Positions 9,843 through 18,200 of a stretch of DNA of 64,000 nucleotides are shown here, piece after piece (the first letter of the stretch is position 1; each line of letters opens with the position of its first letter). This DNA comes from UBA5239 sp040394635 (lineage in GTDB: Bacteria > Verrucomicrobiota > Lentisphaeria > Victivallales > Victivallaceae). A program made the translations under genes and the position numbers. The stretch lies in the NCBI GenBank assembly GCA_040394635.1, contig JBEBRW010000006.1, positions 62,001 through 126,000 of the forward strand, read 5' to 3'. The notes under the pieces are model-generated. The model searched no databases. It had not been told where the DNA came from and worked only from the letters and a program-made list of their open reading frames with translations.

Positions 9843-10874
9843 ATGGCTGTCACAATCAAAGATATCGCCGACCTGGCCGGCGTCTCGACCGCGACCGTCT
9901 CCCGCGTCGTCAATGAACGGGGATTCGTCAAGGAAAAGACGCGCAAAAAAATCAGCAATATCATCAAAAAACATAATTACGTCGCCCCTGAGCCCGAAAA
10001 ACGGCGCGGCCCGAAGTTGAACAAATCCGCGCTGTTGAAGCATCATAATTTCACCATGATCTGGTCGGGCGGGGCCGATGCCCTGAGCAGCCTGACCGGC
10101 CAGGCCATGACCATCGGTATTTCCGAAGCGGCAAACGCGATCGGCGCCACGCTGAACGTCGACACGCTCACCCCGAACGGCGAACTGCCGAAAATCCTGC
10201 AAAGCCGAAAAACCGACGGCATTTTCCTGTGCGGCAAATCTTATCCGCAGGAATTCCTGGAAAAGATCAAGGATTTCCCCGTGATCTGGCTGCTGCAGGT
10301 CGGCCCCCGGCCATTCGGCGACCGCGTCCAGCCCGATCACGAACAGGTTGGACGGCTCGCTTATGAGCATCTTTATAGCAAGGGCTGCCGCAAACTCTGC
10401 TGCATCAGTTGCCGCAAGCACAATGAAATTCCGGATTACTGGCAGTCGCGCGAAACGGCGTTCATGAATGCGGCGCGCTATGGCGACGCGAAGTGCACGC
10501 TGCTCGACATCGATTATATCGACAACCTCTACTGTCCGGTCAAAGTCAAGGCCACGGCCGCCGGAGAAGCCATAGCCCGCCTGAAAGAGATCAAGGACGG
10601 CTGCGACGGCATCTTCGTCGCCAACAACCTCGGTTTCCCGGTCTACTCCGAACTGCTGGCAAACGGCATCGTCCCGGTGAAAGACCTGGAAATGGTCGCC
10701 GGCGACATCGAAGTCTGCGGCGGCTACCTGAACCCCGAACCGGTGCGGATCGATATCCACGCCAAGGAGATGGGACAATTCGCCTTTGAGGCCATCATGT
10801 GGCGGCTCCAGCACCCGGACGCCCCGCAGATGACACATCTTCAGACCCCGTCTCTGATCATCCCCGAAAAGTAA
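9843..10874 (+). CDS. LacI-family transcriptional regulator
   Basis: A 343-residue protein with an N-terminal LacI helix-turn-helix and hinge region (TIKDIADLAGVSTATVSRVV, residues about 3-22) and a periplasmic-binding-protein-like effector domain from about residue 65. The effector domain looks diverged, with unusually Cys-rich stretches (CRKLCCISCRKH). It probably represses or activates the upstream TRAP and polysaccharide genes in response to a sugar. AAGGAG lies just upstream of ATG 9843. It is the last gene of the apparent operon; the next gene is 144 bp away with its own leader. Confidence 0.88.
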   Translation: MAVTIKDIADLAGVSTATVSRVVNERGFVKEKTRKKISNIIKKHNYVAPEPEKRRGPKLNKSALLKHHNFTMIWSGGADALSSLTGQAMTIGISEAANAIGATLNVDTLTPNGELPKILQSRKTDGIFLCGKSYPQEFLEKIKDFPVIWLLQVGPRPFGDRVQPDHEQVGRLAYEHLYSKGCRKLCCISCRKHNEIPDYWQSRETAFMNAARYGDAKCTLLDIDYIDNLYCPVKVKATAAGEAIARLKEIKDGCDGIFVANNLGFPVYSELLANGIVPVKDLEMVAGDIEVCGGYLNPEPVRIDIHAKEMGQFAFEAIMWRLQHPDAPQMTHLQTPSLIIPEK

Positions 10875-11018
10875 CGATATTTTTAGATTTTCGTGTTCAA
10901 CATCTAAAAAAATGCCGACTCTGTCTCTTTTTCATTTTCAAATCCGGAAAGAATGGGTATATTATCTCATTGAGAAGTATTCCTGAAATCAGATCAACAA
11001 CAACAGAGGAGTCGATCT

Positions 11019-12947
11019 ATGAGCAGAAAACTGGGGAAGTATTTGGCAATTGCGGCATTTGTGCTGAGCTTCGGCATGATGTCCGTACAGGCAGATCCGA
11101 TCGTCGATTCGAAAACCCGGCTGGCCATCACCGGTGACAGTATCACCGAGCAGAAAATGTACAGCCGTTTCATGGAACTTTATCTCACGGCCTGCGCCCC
11201 GCAGCAGCCGGAAGCAATATTCCAGTTCGGCTGGGGCGGCGACCGCGCGGATGGTTTCGGCAGCCGTGTGGGTCACGATTGCCTGTCGTTTTTCAAGCCG
11301 ACACTGATGACGACCTGTTACGGCATGAACGACGGCGGCTACGGCCCTTTTACCGACGGCACCAGGAATTATTACACCAACGGCATGAAGCGCCTGCTCA
11401 AAAATGCGCTCGATGCGAAAGTCACGGTCCTCGTGGGCGGCCCCGGCGCGGTGGACTCCACCACCTACAACTACCGTAGAAATGCGACTGCCGCGAAAGT
11501 ATACAACGATACGCTTTCCAAGCTCTCCGAAATCGCCCGGGAGCTCGCCAAGCAGAACAATATGCCGTTTGCCGACGTGCATAAGACCTGTATGGACGCC
11601 ATGGCCAAAGCCAAGGCCGAACTCGGCGACAACTATGTCGTAATGGGTGGCGACGGCGTGCACCCCGGCGAAAACGGCCAGCTGGCGATGGCTTTCGCCT
11701 TCCTCAAGGAAATGGGCTTCGACGGCAATATCGGCAACATCACGCTGAACCTCGCGGCGAGCGGCAACGACCGTGTGGCCGTGCAGGGCGAACATGACGC
11801 CAAGATCGCCGACGACGGCACGCTGAAAATCACCAGCCGCCGCTGGCCTTTCTGCTTCACCGGCGGTCCCAATGATGCCACTACCCTCGCCATGAGCCGC
11901 TTCCTGCCGTTCAACGAAACGCTCAACCGCTTCACCCTGACCGTCAAAGGGCTCAACACCCCCTTCGCCGACGTATTCTGGGGCGGCAGCCACCAGCGTT
12001 TCACCAAGGAAGAACTGGAAAAAGGCATCAACCTGGCTGCCGTTTTCGCCGGAACCACCCCGTTCCAGGATGCGTGGGTGAAGCTCAACGCCGCGGTTCA
12101 GCTGAAACAGGAATTCGAAACTTTCATGATCAAAAATATCCGTAACGGCCAGCGTGGAGCATCCTCGATCTGGAACGGCGCCGATATGAAAGACGACCTC
12201 AACACATTCTGGAATGCGATGTGGGAAAAAGGCTGGCCGAGCAAGAGCAAAGCCGTGCAGGCCGCGTTCCAGCCGGTCGAACACTCGATCAAGGTCCAGC
12301 CCTCCACCGGCGAACCCATCGTCATCAAATCGGACATCTCCGTTGTGCCCGAGGCTGCGGAGTACCGCCTGGTCTATGATCTCGACCTCAATAAACTCAG
12401 GGGCACCAACCCGGTCTACAACACTAACGTCAGCAAGGATGCCGGAGAATTCTCCCGCATCGCCTATTTCCTCGAACTCGGCGAAGGCGAAACCGCCACG
12501 CAGTGGATCTGGGTCTCGGTGGATGCTTTCACCAAAGATGCCGGCCAGATCGGCGTTCCGATGCAGGGCATCCTGTTCCAGCAGGATCTCAAGAACATGA
12601 CCGTGCAGAGCAATGTCCCCTCGATCAAGAGCGGCACCGGCTTTGAAGGCTGGATCGAGTTCTGGCCCAGCAACTACAGCCCGGCGAATGCCAAGAAAGT
12701 GCTGAACGCCAGCGATACCACCTTCGACTGGGGCGACACCGTCGGTACCGGCGTCGGATACGGCAGCATGCAGCTCCACAATCCCGCCGAAAAACAGGTC
12801 CTTTTTGCCATCAACAACTGGCGCGCAAACGGCCCTAACCTAATGGACCTCGGCATCGGCAACCAGCCGGAAAAGAACCCCGATTATACCTTCAGCGCCA
12901 ATTCCGGCAAATACAAATTCAAACGTCTGCAGGTTTTAGTCAAATAA
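11019..12947 (+). CDS. Secreted SGNH/GDSL esterase with C-terminal beta-rich domain
   Basis: A 642-residue protein with a signal peptide (ending near MMSVQA, residue 26). It has an SGNH hydrolase domain: block I Ser41 in TGDSITE, block II Gly in FGWGGDRADG, block III in YGMNDGGYG, and the catalytic pair Asp212/His215 in DGVHPGENG. The first about 230 residues are the esterase. The remainder is a beta-rich region of unknown fold that may bind carbohydrate. Members commonly remove acetyl groups from glycans, which fits the deacetylase and lyase upstream. AGAGGAG precedes the ATG. The leader (10875-11018) contains TATATT at 10958 with a weak -35, so it probably has its own promoter. The gene ends in a strong terminator. 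Confidence 0.85.
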   Translation: MSRKLGKYLAIAAFVLSFGMMSVQADPIVDSKTRLAITGDSITEQKMYSRFMELYLTACAPQQPEAIFQFGWGGDRADGFGSRVGHDCLSFFKPTLMTTCYGMNDGGYGPFTDGTRNYYTNGMKRLLKNALDAKVTVLVGGPGAVDSTTYNYRRNATAAKVYNDTLSKLSEIARELAKQNNMPFADVHKTCMDAMAKAKAELGDNYVVMGGDGVHPGENGQLAMAFAFLKEMGFDGNIGNITLNLAASGNDRVAVQGEHDAKIADDGTLKITSRRWPFCFTGGPNDATTLAMSRFLPFNETLNRFTLTVKGLNTPFADVFWGGSHQRFTKEELEKGINLAAVFAGTTPFQDAWVKLNAAVQLKQEFETFMIKNIRNGQRGASSIWNGADMKDDLNTFWNAMWEKGWPSKSKAVQAAFQPVEHSIKVQPSTGEPIVIKSDISVVPEAAEYRLVYDLDLNKLRGTNPVYNTNVSKDAGEFSRIAYFLELGEGETATQWIWVSVDAFTKDAGQIGVPMQGILFQQDLKNMTVQSNVPSIKSGTGFEGWIEFWPSNYSPANAKKVLNASDTTFDWGDTVGTGVGYGSMQLHNPAEKQVLFAINNWRANGPNLMDLGIGNQPEKNPDYTFSANSGKYKFKRLQVLVK

Positions 12948-12967
12948 CTTGCCGCGTGTAAATTCAA

Positions 12968-13006
12968 AAAGGCGATAATTCGAATGGATTATCGCCTTTC
13001 TCTTTT
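12968..13006. terminator. Bidirectional rho-independent terminator
   Basis: A perfect 12-bp inverted repeat (AAAGGCGATAAT at 12968-12979 and its complement at 12988-12999) with an 8-base loop. It is followed by TCTCTTTT on the + strand, and the minus strand reads CCTTTTTGAATTT after the stem. It can end both the esterase gene (+) and the minus-strand gene string finishing with queH. Confidence 0.88.
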
Positions 13007-13147
13007 AATACCGATTTGCATTCTAAGGATTAATAACCGCCGATGGAATTGCGGAGCGCAAATTTGGTATAATGAGCTGACGCTAATAGATTAGCGGCTG
13101 CGAATCAGACCGGATTTGAGCCCGCAAGATCAAGGCGGTTACAAGCC

Positions 13148-13696
13148 TTATGATTGCAATTCGGTATAACGCTTTGAGAATTCGCAGCCGCAGAAATTCT
13201 GGAAATAAAAACCGTGCTCCTGCGCGATGTCGCGGCCGGTTTTGAAGCCGTCTTTTTTCTTGAAGTCCCACGCCTCGAAATTCTCGAAACCGCTTCCCAG
13301 CTCCAGCAGCAGTTTGCTCGATTTGTGAGGGCTGACGGTCAGCGTCGAAGCAAACGAACACCCCAGTACTCCGGCCCGGGCGGCGGTCCGTGCAAAGGAA
13401 AATTTGAAACACCGGGGACAGCGTGCGCCGCGCTCGGGCTCCCCCTCGAATCCAGCGATTTGCGCGAGCCACGCCGCGTGATCATAGGGATCGATCTCCA
13501 GCGCCAGATCATAAATTGCGGCCAGCTTCTCCACCGAATCGAGCCTGCGTTCGAATTCATCCCGGGTCGCGATGTTGGAGTTGGAATAAAAAAGCGTGAT
13601 CCGCTTATCCGCCTCCAACAGCCGCCCGACGCACCCCGCCGCGCACGGGGCGCAGCAGACATGCAGCAATATCAAATTGTCCGTTTCCGTTTTCAT
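13148..13696 (-). CDS. queH: Epoxyqueuosine reductase QueH
   Basis: A 182-residue cytoplasmic protein of the QueH (former DUF208) family, which reduces epoxyqueuosine to queuosine in tRNA anticodons using an iron-sulfur cluster and a second metal. The expected cysteine motifs are all present: LHVCCAPCAAGC at the N-terminus, ARCPRCFKF in the middle and FCGCEFS at the C-terminus. The conserved STLTVSPHKS stretch is also there. It lies last in the minus-strand string, 47 bp after the ASRT-family gene. It has no evident link to the hydrolases and may be a housekeeping passenger with its own promoter. Confidence 0.93.
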   Translation of the reverse strand: MKTETDNLILLHVCCAPCAAGCVGRLLEADKRITLFYSNSNIATRDEFERRLDSVEKLAAIYDLALEIDPYDHAAWLAQIAGFEGEPERGARCPRCFKFSFARTAARAGVLGCSFASTLTVSPHKSSKLLLELGSGFENFEAWDFKKKDGFKTGRDIAQEHGFYFQNFCGCEFSKRYTELQS

Positions 13697-13743
13697 AAAG
13701 ATATTTTATCACGAAAACGTTTATTTTCAACTCTATTTTCAGT

Positions 13744-14115
13744 TCATCGCACCGGATGGGCCATGGTACAGTAATACGCCAGGTTCGGCTGGCGCACATC
13801 CATGCGGCCATATTGAACGATGATCGGCACGGAAGAACTGATCCGGATGGCGTATTGAGTCGCCCGCGGTACCGTCAGCCCCAGCTCCTCGGAGTTATCC
13901 AGCCGGATGGACCGGATACGCCTGGCCGGAATGATTTGGCCGGGCGCCACCAACGGTTCGCGGTCCTCGAAATACAGCTCGATCACCACTTGGGCGGGCT
14001 CATCCCCGGTATTCAGCAGCATCAGCGATTCGTGGTTAACCAAATCGCCGGAACCGCCTTCCGGGGGCAGCCAGCCATCCGGCACAACCCATGTCAGATT
14101 GCCTTCATTTTTCAT
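13744..14115 (-). CDS. Anabaena sensory rhodopsin transducer (ASRT) family protein
   Basis: A 123-residue soluble protein. It matches the small ASRT family along its whole length: N-terminal WVVPDGWLPPE, then NHESLMLLNTGDEPAQV, IELYFEDREPL, a PARRIRSIRL stretch, PRATQYAIRISSSVPIIVQ and YGRMDVRQ. The founding member is a tetrameric beta-sandwich protein beside a rhodopsin gene in Anabaena. Most homologues occur without rhodopsin and have been proposed to bind small molecules such as sugars. No rhodopsin is encoded here. The gene follows a prepilin-type gene by 21 bp and precedes queH, within a string that also contains secreted glycosidase-like proteins. A sugar-sensing or sugar-binding role is inferred from this context. 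Confidence 0.85.
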   Translation of the reverse strand: MKNEGNLTWVVPDGWLPPEGGSGDLVNHESLMLLNTGDEPAQVVIELYFEDREPLVAPGQIIPARRIRSIRLDNSEELGLTVPRATQYAIRISSSVPIIVQYGRMDVRQPNLAYYCTMAHPVR

Positions 14116-14136
14116 TTTCTGTCCATCCTTAATTTT

Positions 14137-14901
14137 TTAGAACAAGGTTCCTTCCGTATAATCATAACCGGTCCGGAAATAATAGGTACTGCTTCCATCA
14201 TAGAGCCCGGCCGGGGTCCGCGAATCGGTATGGCCGTCGACAAAGAGAATATTGCCGCGTCCATTCTGCGAAAACGGATATGCGCTGCTCCAGGCTGCAT
14301 TCAGCCGTGCGTCGCCACCGCCGCCATGGCGGAAACTTACGGCATAGGAGCCGACATAAACCGCGTTGGAGGAGCTCCAGTTGCTGTCGCCGGCGAACAA
14401 TGCCTCCGACGCCCGCTTGACCATGCTCAGCTTACGCGTCTTGTAGGAGGTGTGCTTCCATACCCCGCACAGTGTCGAATTGACCGCATAATGGGTGAAA
14501 CGGAACGCCTCGCTGGAGGGAACCGCACTGTCGTTGACGCACGGTAATGCTTCCGACGGACAGTTGAAGGTGCCGTTGACAAACCGGTAAGTGCCTGTCG
14601 AGGTATTTATATACTGCATCCCTAGGTTGGCGCCATCGTTGGACAGCTGATAATACCAGCGGCTCAGCAACGAACTGGCCGTGTAATTCTGATCTTCCGG
14701 CACGATCCAGTCGTCATTTTCACTGGAATACATGGCCTGCGCCGTTCCCATTGTTTTCAGGTTGCTCAGGCAGCTCGTGCTGCGGGCTTTTTCGCGGGCG
14801 TTGCTCAGGGCGGGCAGCAGCATGGCCGCGAGAATGGCGATGATGGCGATCACGACGAGGAGCTCTATCAATGTGAAATTCAGCGATTTGCGACTTTTCA
14901 T
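14137..14901 (-). CDS. Prepilin-type N-terminal cleavage/methylation protein (DUF1559-like)
   Basis: A 254-residue protein with a type IV pilin-like N-terminus: a short basic leader, the prepilin peptidase site before F-T-L-I-E with Glu+5, and the hydrophobic helix LLVVIAIIAILAAMLLPAL followed by NAREKAR. The rest is a soluble head with Cys pairs and the late motif ILFVDGHTDSR, as in the large H-X9-DG pseudopilin class abundant in Lentisphaerae and Planctomycetes. I chose the ATG at 14901 because GGAG lies just upstream and the leader is then normal; upstream in-frame starts lack this. It sits between a secreted glycosidase-like gene and the ASRT gene. A role in surface display or type II-like secretion is possible but unproven. 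Confidence 0.9.
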   Translation of the reverse strand: MKSRKSLNFTLIELLVVIAIIAILAAMLLPALSNAREKARSTSCLSNLKTMGTAQAMYSSENDDWIVPEDQNYTASSLLSRWYYQLSNDGANLGMQYINTSTGTYRFVNGTFNCPSEALPCVNDSAVPSSEAFRFTHYAVNSTLCGVWKHTSYKTRKLSMVKRASEALFAGDSNWSSSNAVYVGSYAVSFRHGGGGDARLNAAWSSAYPFSQNGRGNILFVDGHTDSRTPAGLYDGSSTYYFRTGYDYTEGTLF

Positions 14902-14939
14902 TTTTATTCTCCGTAAAGTTTTGGTGATTATTGTAAACT

Positions 14940-17249
14940 CTAGTTTCTGATCAAATAAAGACCGTAATCGTCCGCCGGAATGGTCAGGCGGATTCCTCCG
15001 TCCGGACAAATGGTTTTCTCCTGCGTCCGCAGATTAAGGAGAGCGGTTCCGACCGGAAGTTTCAGCACCGTCTCCGCCGGGCGGAAGGTCTCATAATTCC
15101 CAACCAGCAGCAGCGTTTCTTTGCCAAGGGTGCGGGCAGTGTAGACGAGCCCTTTATTTTCGCCCTGAAGTTCCGTTCGCTTGCCATTCAGCAGAATCTC
15201 TTCATAGGGAGCCAGCATCCGCAGTACGTCGGCGTGGCTGACGAAGTCACGCGGGGATTCGAAACTCTGGTAGCGGTAATAAATGATGTTTCCGGCGCCG
15301 TTCATCAGGGCCTCCACGAGCTGCTGTCCCGTTTTTTCCGGATAGGCGCTTTCGTTATAGGCGCCGGCCCCTGCGGTGATCCAGCAGACAATCTTCGCCG
15401 GTTCCGGGTATTTGTCATAGACGTCCCGAATGGCGGTGCGGATGCGGAAGGGGCTCCGATGGTAAACGCTCGGTCCGACCATATCGCAGTATTCCGGGTA
15501 CAGCAGGTCGCCGCCGAGGAACGGTATCTTGCCGTATTCCGAATTGTATCCGAACAGCGTGTCCATGGCGTAGAAATAAACTTCCGGGGGCTTGCCGGGG
15601 GCGGCTCCGTCAAGAGCCGCTTTCTTGTACGGCTTCAGATAATCCGCCTGAGCACGGGTCAGGTAGGTTTTCCAGTCGACGCCCATTTCCTTGCGGAGTT
15701 CATCGCAGCGGGTGCAGCGGATAATCTGCGCAAACTGGCGCGGTTCCCAGGATTCCTCATCAAAATCCAGATAGTCGATCTGAGGATATTTCCGCACCAT
15801 TTCCGTGATCCAATCCAGCATTTCCCGGTAATATTTGCCACGGTAGGCCGGACAGGCGGAAACTCCGTCTTTGGCGGTCAAGCCGGTGCAGCGGAATTCA
15901 TCGACGTCGAGGTTCCGGTTCATGATGGCGCTGGGAGAAAGTTCCAGCTTGGTTTTAAAGCCGTTTTCGCGAGCGTTTTCGTAAACCTCTCTGCCGGTTT
16001 TGTCATTGGTGAAATCAAACGAAACGGTGTTGAATCCACAGTGGCGCATGGTGCGGTAAAACTCCGGCCACTGCGTGGTATAGCCATTGAGGATGTAGCC
16101 CAGGTTGACATTGATGTTTTTCAGCGGCGGGACCGGCTGAATGGAAACGATTTCCAGCGGCACGCGGACGGTGTGGGTAATCTTCCCGTCAACCACTCCG
16201 GAGAACTCGGCATATTTGTCTTGTTCCGGGATGACCGCACCTTTTTTGACCCGGAAAAAGTAGGGGCCGAGGAGATTTTTCGCATAGTTCAGCTGTTTCT
16301 CCCACACTTGCCCCTGCAGGGACGGCTGGAAGTGGAACCGGACCCGGCCGTTCAGGCGCTCCGTTTCGGTCAGCGCCCGCATTTCCCTGGGCCATGTTTC
16401 ATCGGGAACGCGCTCCACCGCTTCCGGCAGGTCGATCTGATAACCGATGATTCCCTGGCGCGTTTCCCGGCGATCCTCCCAGCAGAGACGGTTCGGCAGC
16501 GGAATGTCCTCCGCCACATAAAACGTATCCATGCGCGGACGCAGGATCACGGTCTTGTGGTTCAACGAGCGCGGCGCCGAGCGGTACGCGGCATTGAAGC
16601 CGTCCAGCTTCCGCTCGGGCTCCGTCGCCTCCATCACCGCCATTTCATCCGTAATGAGCGAGATCGGGGTAAAAGTAGGCGCACGCAGGGCGACATAACG
16701 GGCATCGGCACTGACCGGCAGTTCAAAAATATGTACATAAGCCTTCGCCTCGGGCCCCTGCTCTTCCGGCAGGTAATAAAAATTCTTCCAGTCGGCCAGA
16801 TACGCTTCCAGCGGCGGCAGCTTTTTGATGGCGAATGAGCGGAAATATTCTTTTCCGTCGCGGCTGACCCAGGTTTCGAGCTGCTCCGGGAAAACGACGC
16901 CGGTGCCGGGCTTCCCGCCACAGATGCGGATCACCACTTTGCCGACCGCTTTCGTCTCGCCGAGATCGGCGATCACGGTGACCCCATTGTAAGCGCGGAG
17001 CCAGGCGACCGCTTCCGGATAAAACCAGAGGGCGCTGTCCTTCTCTGCGAACTTCCCGTCGGTCAGGTCCGTGGCGTCGCTGCCGCCCTTGGCAGTGAGC
17101 TCATAACGCGGCTCGGGGTCGAATGTCAGGCTCTTCCCCGCAATCAGGTTGTTCCCCTGCGTTTTGCTGCGCCACTCGGCCTCGCGGTCCGCGGCTCCCA
17201 GCAGGACCAAGGATAAAATCGCGCATAAAATTAAATGCGGTTTCAGCAT
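14940..17249 (-). CDS. Secreted TIM-barrel glycosidase-like protein with discoidin-like N-terminal domain
   Basis: A 769-residue protein with a signal peptide (MLKPHLILCAILSLVLLGAA). An N-terminal F5/8-type (discoidin-like) carbohydrate-binding domain (about residues 30-200) is recognisable from the GSDATDLTDGKF start. A central beta-sandwich and a TIM barrel follow (about 395-690). Acidic candidates for catalysis are D497-E499 in YLDFDEESW at the end of a barrel strand. A small C-terminal beta domain closes it (LTIPADDYGLYLI). I do not recognise a defined GH family; it resembles DUF4838/GH-A-like proteins. The start at 17249 is set by AGGAG seven bases upstream and the signal peptide. The upstream gene overlaps it by 7 bp, indicating one transcript. 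Confidence 0.75.
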   Translation of the reverse strand: MLKPHLILCAILSLVLLGAADREAEWRSKTQGNNLIAGKSLTFDPEPRYELTAKGGSDATDLTDGKFAEKDSALWFYPEAVAWLRAYNGVTVIADLGETKAVGKVVIRICGGKPGTGVVFPEQLETWVSRDGKEYFRSFAIKKLPPLEAYLADWKNFYYLPEEQGPEAKAYVHIFELPVSADARYVALRAPTFTPISLITDEMAVMEATEPERKLDGFNAAYRSAPRSLNHKTVILRPRMDTFYVAEDIPLPNRLCWEDRRETRQGIIGYQIDLPEAVERVPDETWPREMRALTETERLNGRVRFHFQPSLQGQVWEKQLNYAKNLLGPYFFRVKKGAVIPEQDKYAEFSGVVDGKITHTVRVPLEIVSIQPVPPLKNINVNLGYILNGYTTQWPEFYRTMRHCGFNTVSFDFTNDKTGREVYENARENGFKTKLELSPSAIMNRNLDVDEFRCTGLTAKDGVSACPAYRGKYYREMLDWITEMVRKYPQIDYLDFDEESWEPRQFAQIIRCTRCDELRKEMGVDWKTYLTRAQADYLKPYKKAALDGAAPGKPPEVYFYAMDTLFGYNSEYGKIPFLGGDLLYPEYCDMVGPSVYHRSPFRIRTAIRDVYDKYPEPAKIVCWITAGAGAYNESAYPEKTGQQLVEALMNGAGNIIYYRYQSFESPRDFVSHADVLRMLAPYEEILLNGKRTELQGENKGLVYTARTLGKETLLLVGNYETFRPAETVLKLPVGTALLNLRTQEKTICPDGGIRLTIPADDYGLYLIRN

Positions 17250-18097
17250 GTGGCACTCCTGGCGCTTTGGCTTGGCCGTTCGGCCGTTTTCCGTTGGGTT
17301 CCGGGTGATGCGTTGGCATGGGCGGCAATCCAGCGGCGGGTCTGCTCCACCTCGGGAATACCGATATCGGCGATACAGTTGGAGCAGAAGACAATCCCCT
17401 CCAGTTTCCCCGCCATGAAATATTTCAAATAAACATTCAACTGATGCTCCATAAGCTCCGCATTCAGTGGGCACGCCTGACCGTAATCCCACATGTAGCA
17501 GCCGGCCAGATGGCGCTTGCCGGGGGTCATCGCGAGCATCCGGTCCAGATTTTCTTCCAACTTCGACAGATTATAACCGTACCAGGTCCAGAATGTGATC
17601 ACGTCGCAGACATCCAGAAACGGCTTGACCGGCGCATCCAGCTGGTGCTCGTACCAGACCACCCACAAATCCAGGTCGCGCCCGGTTTCCGCATTGAGGC
17701 GGTTCCGCAGTTCCGTCACTTTTTCCGGCGGAAAGAGCTCCATGCGGACGGGGTTCAGGAAATCGTCCAGTACCGCGCCGGTGACATTCGGAAACATGCG
17801 CGCCTGCCGGATCACTTCGTCGAGGTCGCCCTGTTCCGTGTTGTTGCAAACAGAGCCGCCGGAACCGATGATCGACCAGACCACCTGATTCAGATGCGCC
17901 ATTTGCCTGGATTCGCCGTCAAAAGGCGGTCTCGGCGAACTGGCCATCACGACCCGGCAGCAGTTGGGAATGCCGAAGAAGTCGCACCCTTCGGCCGGAG
18001 TCATGCGGTTTACGCCGGGCAGCTTGTAATGGCCCTCTTTGTGGTGACTGCCGGGCGATTGCCCCCATAACCAGAGATTATCTTTCAGACATTTCAT
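17243..18097 (-). CDS. TIM-barrel-like protein of unknown function (paralogue A)
   Basis: A 284-residue protein with no signal peptide, starting MKCLKDNLWLWGQSPG. Barrel-like alternation is visible: NVTGAVLDDF, LDLWVVWYEH, CDVITFWTWYG, KRHLAGCYMWDYG and LEGIVFCSNCIADIG. The same landmarks occur in the same order in the protein at 18968-19984 (IRGAMLDDVA, YGVVYAHEL, FDVINLWFWN, PILQGIFLHDYG, IEGVVILGDREIAKWP), so the two are diverged paralogues. ATG 18097 has AAAGGA upstream. It is divergent from an AraC regulator 75 bp away and its end overlaps the glycosidase-like gene. A cytoplasmic or exported hydrolase-like role is possible; function unknown. Confidence 0.75.
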   Translation of the reverse strand: MKCLKDNLWLWGQSPGSHHKEGHYKLPGVNRMTPAEGCDFFGIPNCCRVVMASSPRPPFDGESRQMAHLNQVVWSIIGSGGSVCNNTEQGDLDEVIRQARMFPNVTGAVLDDFLNPVRMELFPPEKVTELRNRLNAETGRDLDLWVVWYEHQLDAPVKPFLDVCDVITFWTWYGYNLSKLEENLDRMLAMTPGKRHLAGCYMWDYGQACPLNAELMEHQLNVYLKYFMAGKLEGIVFCSNCIADIGIPEVEQTRRWIAAHANASPGTQRKTAERPSQSARSATC

Positions 18098-18118
18098 TCT
18101 ATTATTCCTTTCTGACAT

Positions 18119-18147
18119 TTGCTATCGGCAACCGGTTTGTGTATATT
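18119..18147 (+). promoter_or_regulatory. Candidate sigma70 promoter for the first AraC gene
   Basis: TTGCTA (18119-18124) and TATATT (18142-18147) are 17 bp apart, upstream of the AraC gene starting at 18173. It lies in the short AT-rich divergent region shared with the minus-strand gene starting at 18097. Confidence 0.4.
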
Positions 18148-18162
18148 ATAACATCAAATTCC

Positions 18163-18200
18163 ATTATTATAAATGTCAATGGTTATAATAAATATGTCAA
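18163..18200. promoter_or_regulatory. AT-rich direct repeats with 21-bp period (candidate AraC operator)
   Basis: ATGTCAA occurs at 18173-18179 and again at 18194-18200, exactly 21 bp apart, each preceded by an AT-rich stretch (ATTATTATAA and TTATAATAA). AraC-family regulators often bind two direct half-sites about two helical turns apart. The repeats overlap the possible starts of the AraC gene, so they may equally be coding coincidence. Confidence 0.35.

Noticed and set aside
10880..10910. Inverted repeat TTTTTAGAT / ATCTAAAAA after the LacI gene as a terminator
   Set aside because: The stem is almost only A-T pairs and no T-run follows, so termination is doubtful; it may be a weak structure only.
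13007..13147. Possible tRNA or small RNA between the terminator and queH
   Set aside because: No cloverleaf, CCA end or conserved T-loop could be found, and a TATAAT-like box there lacks a properly spaced -35.
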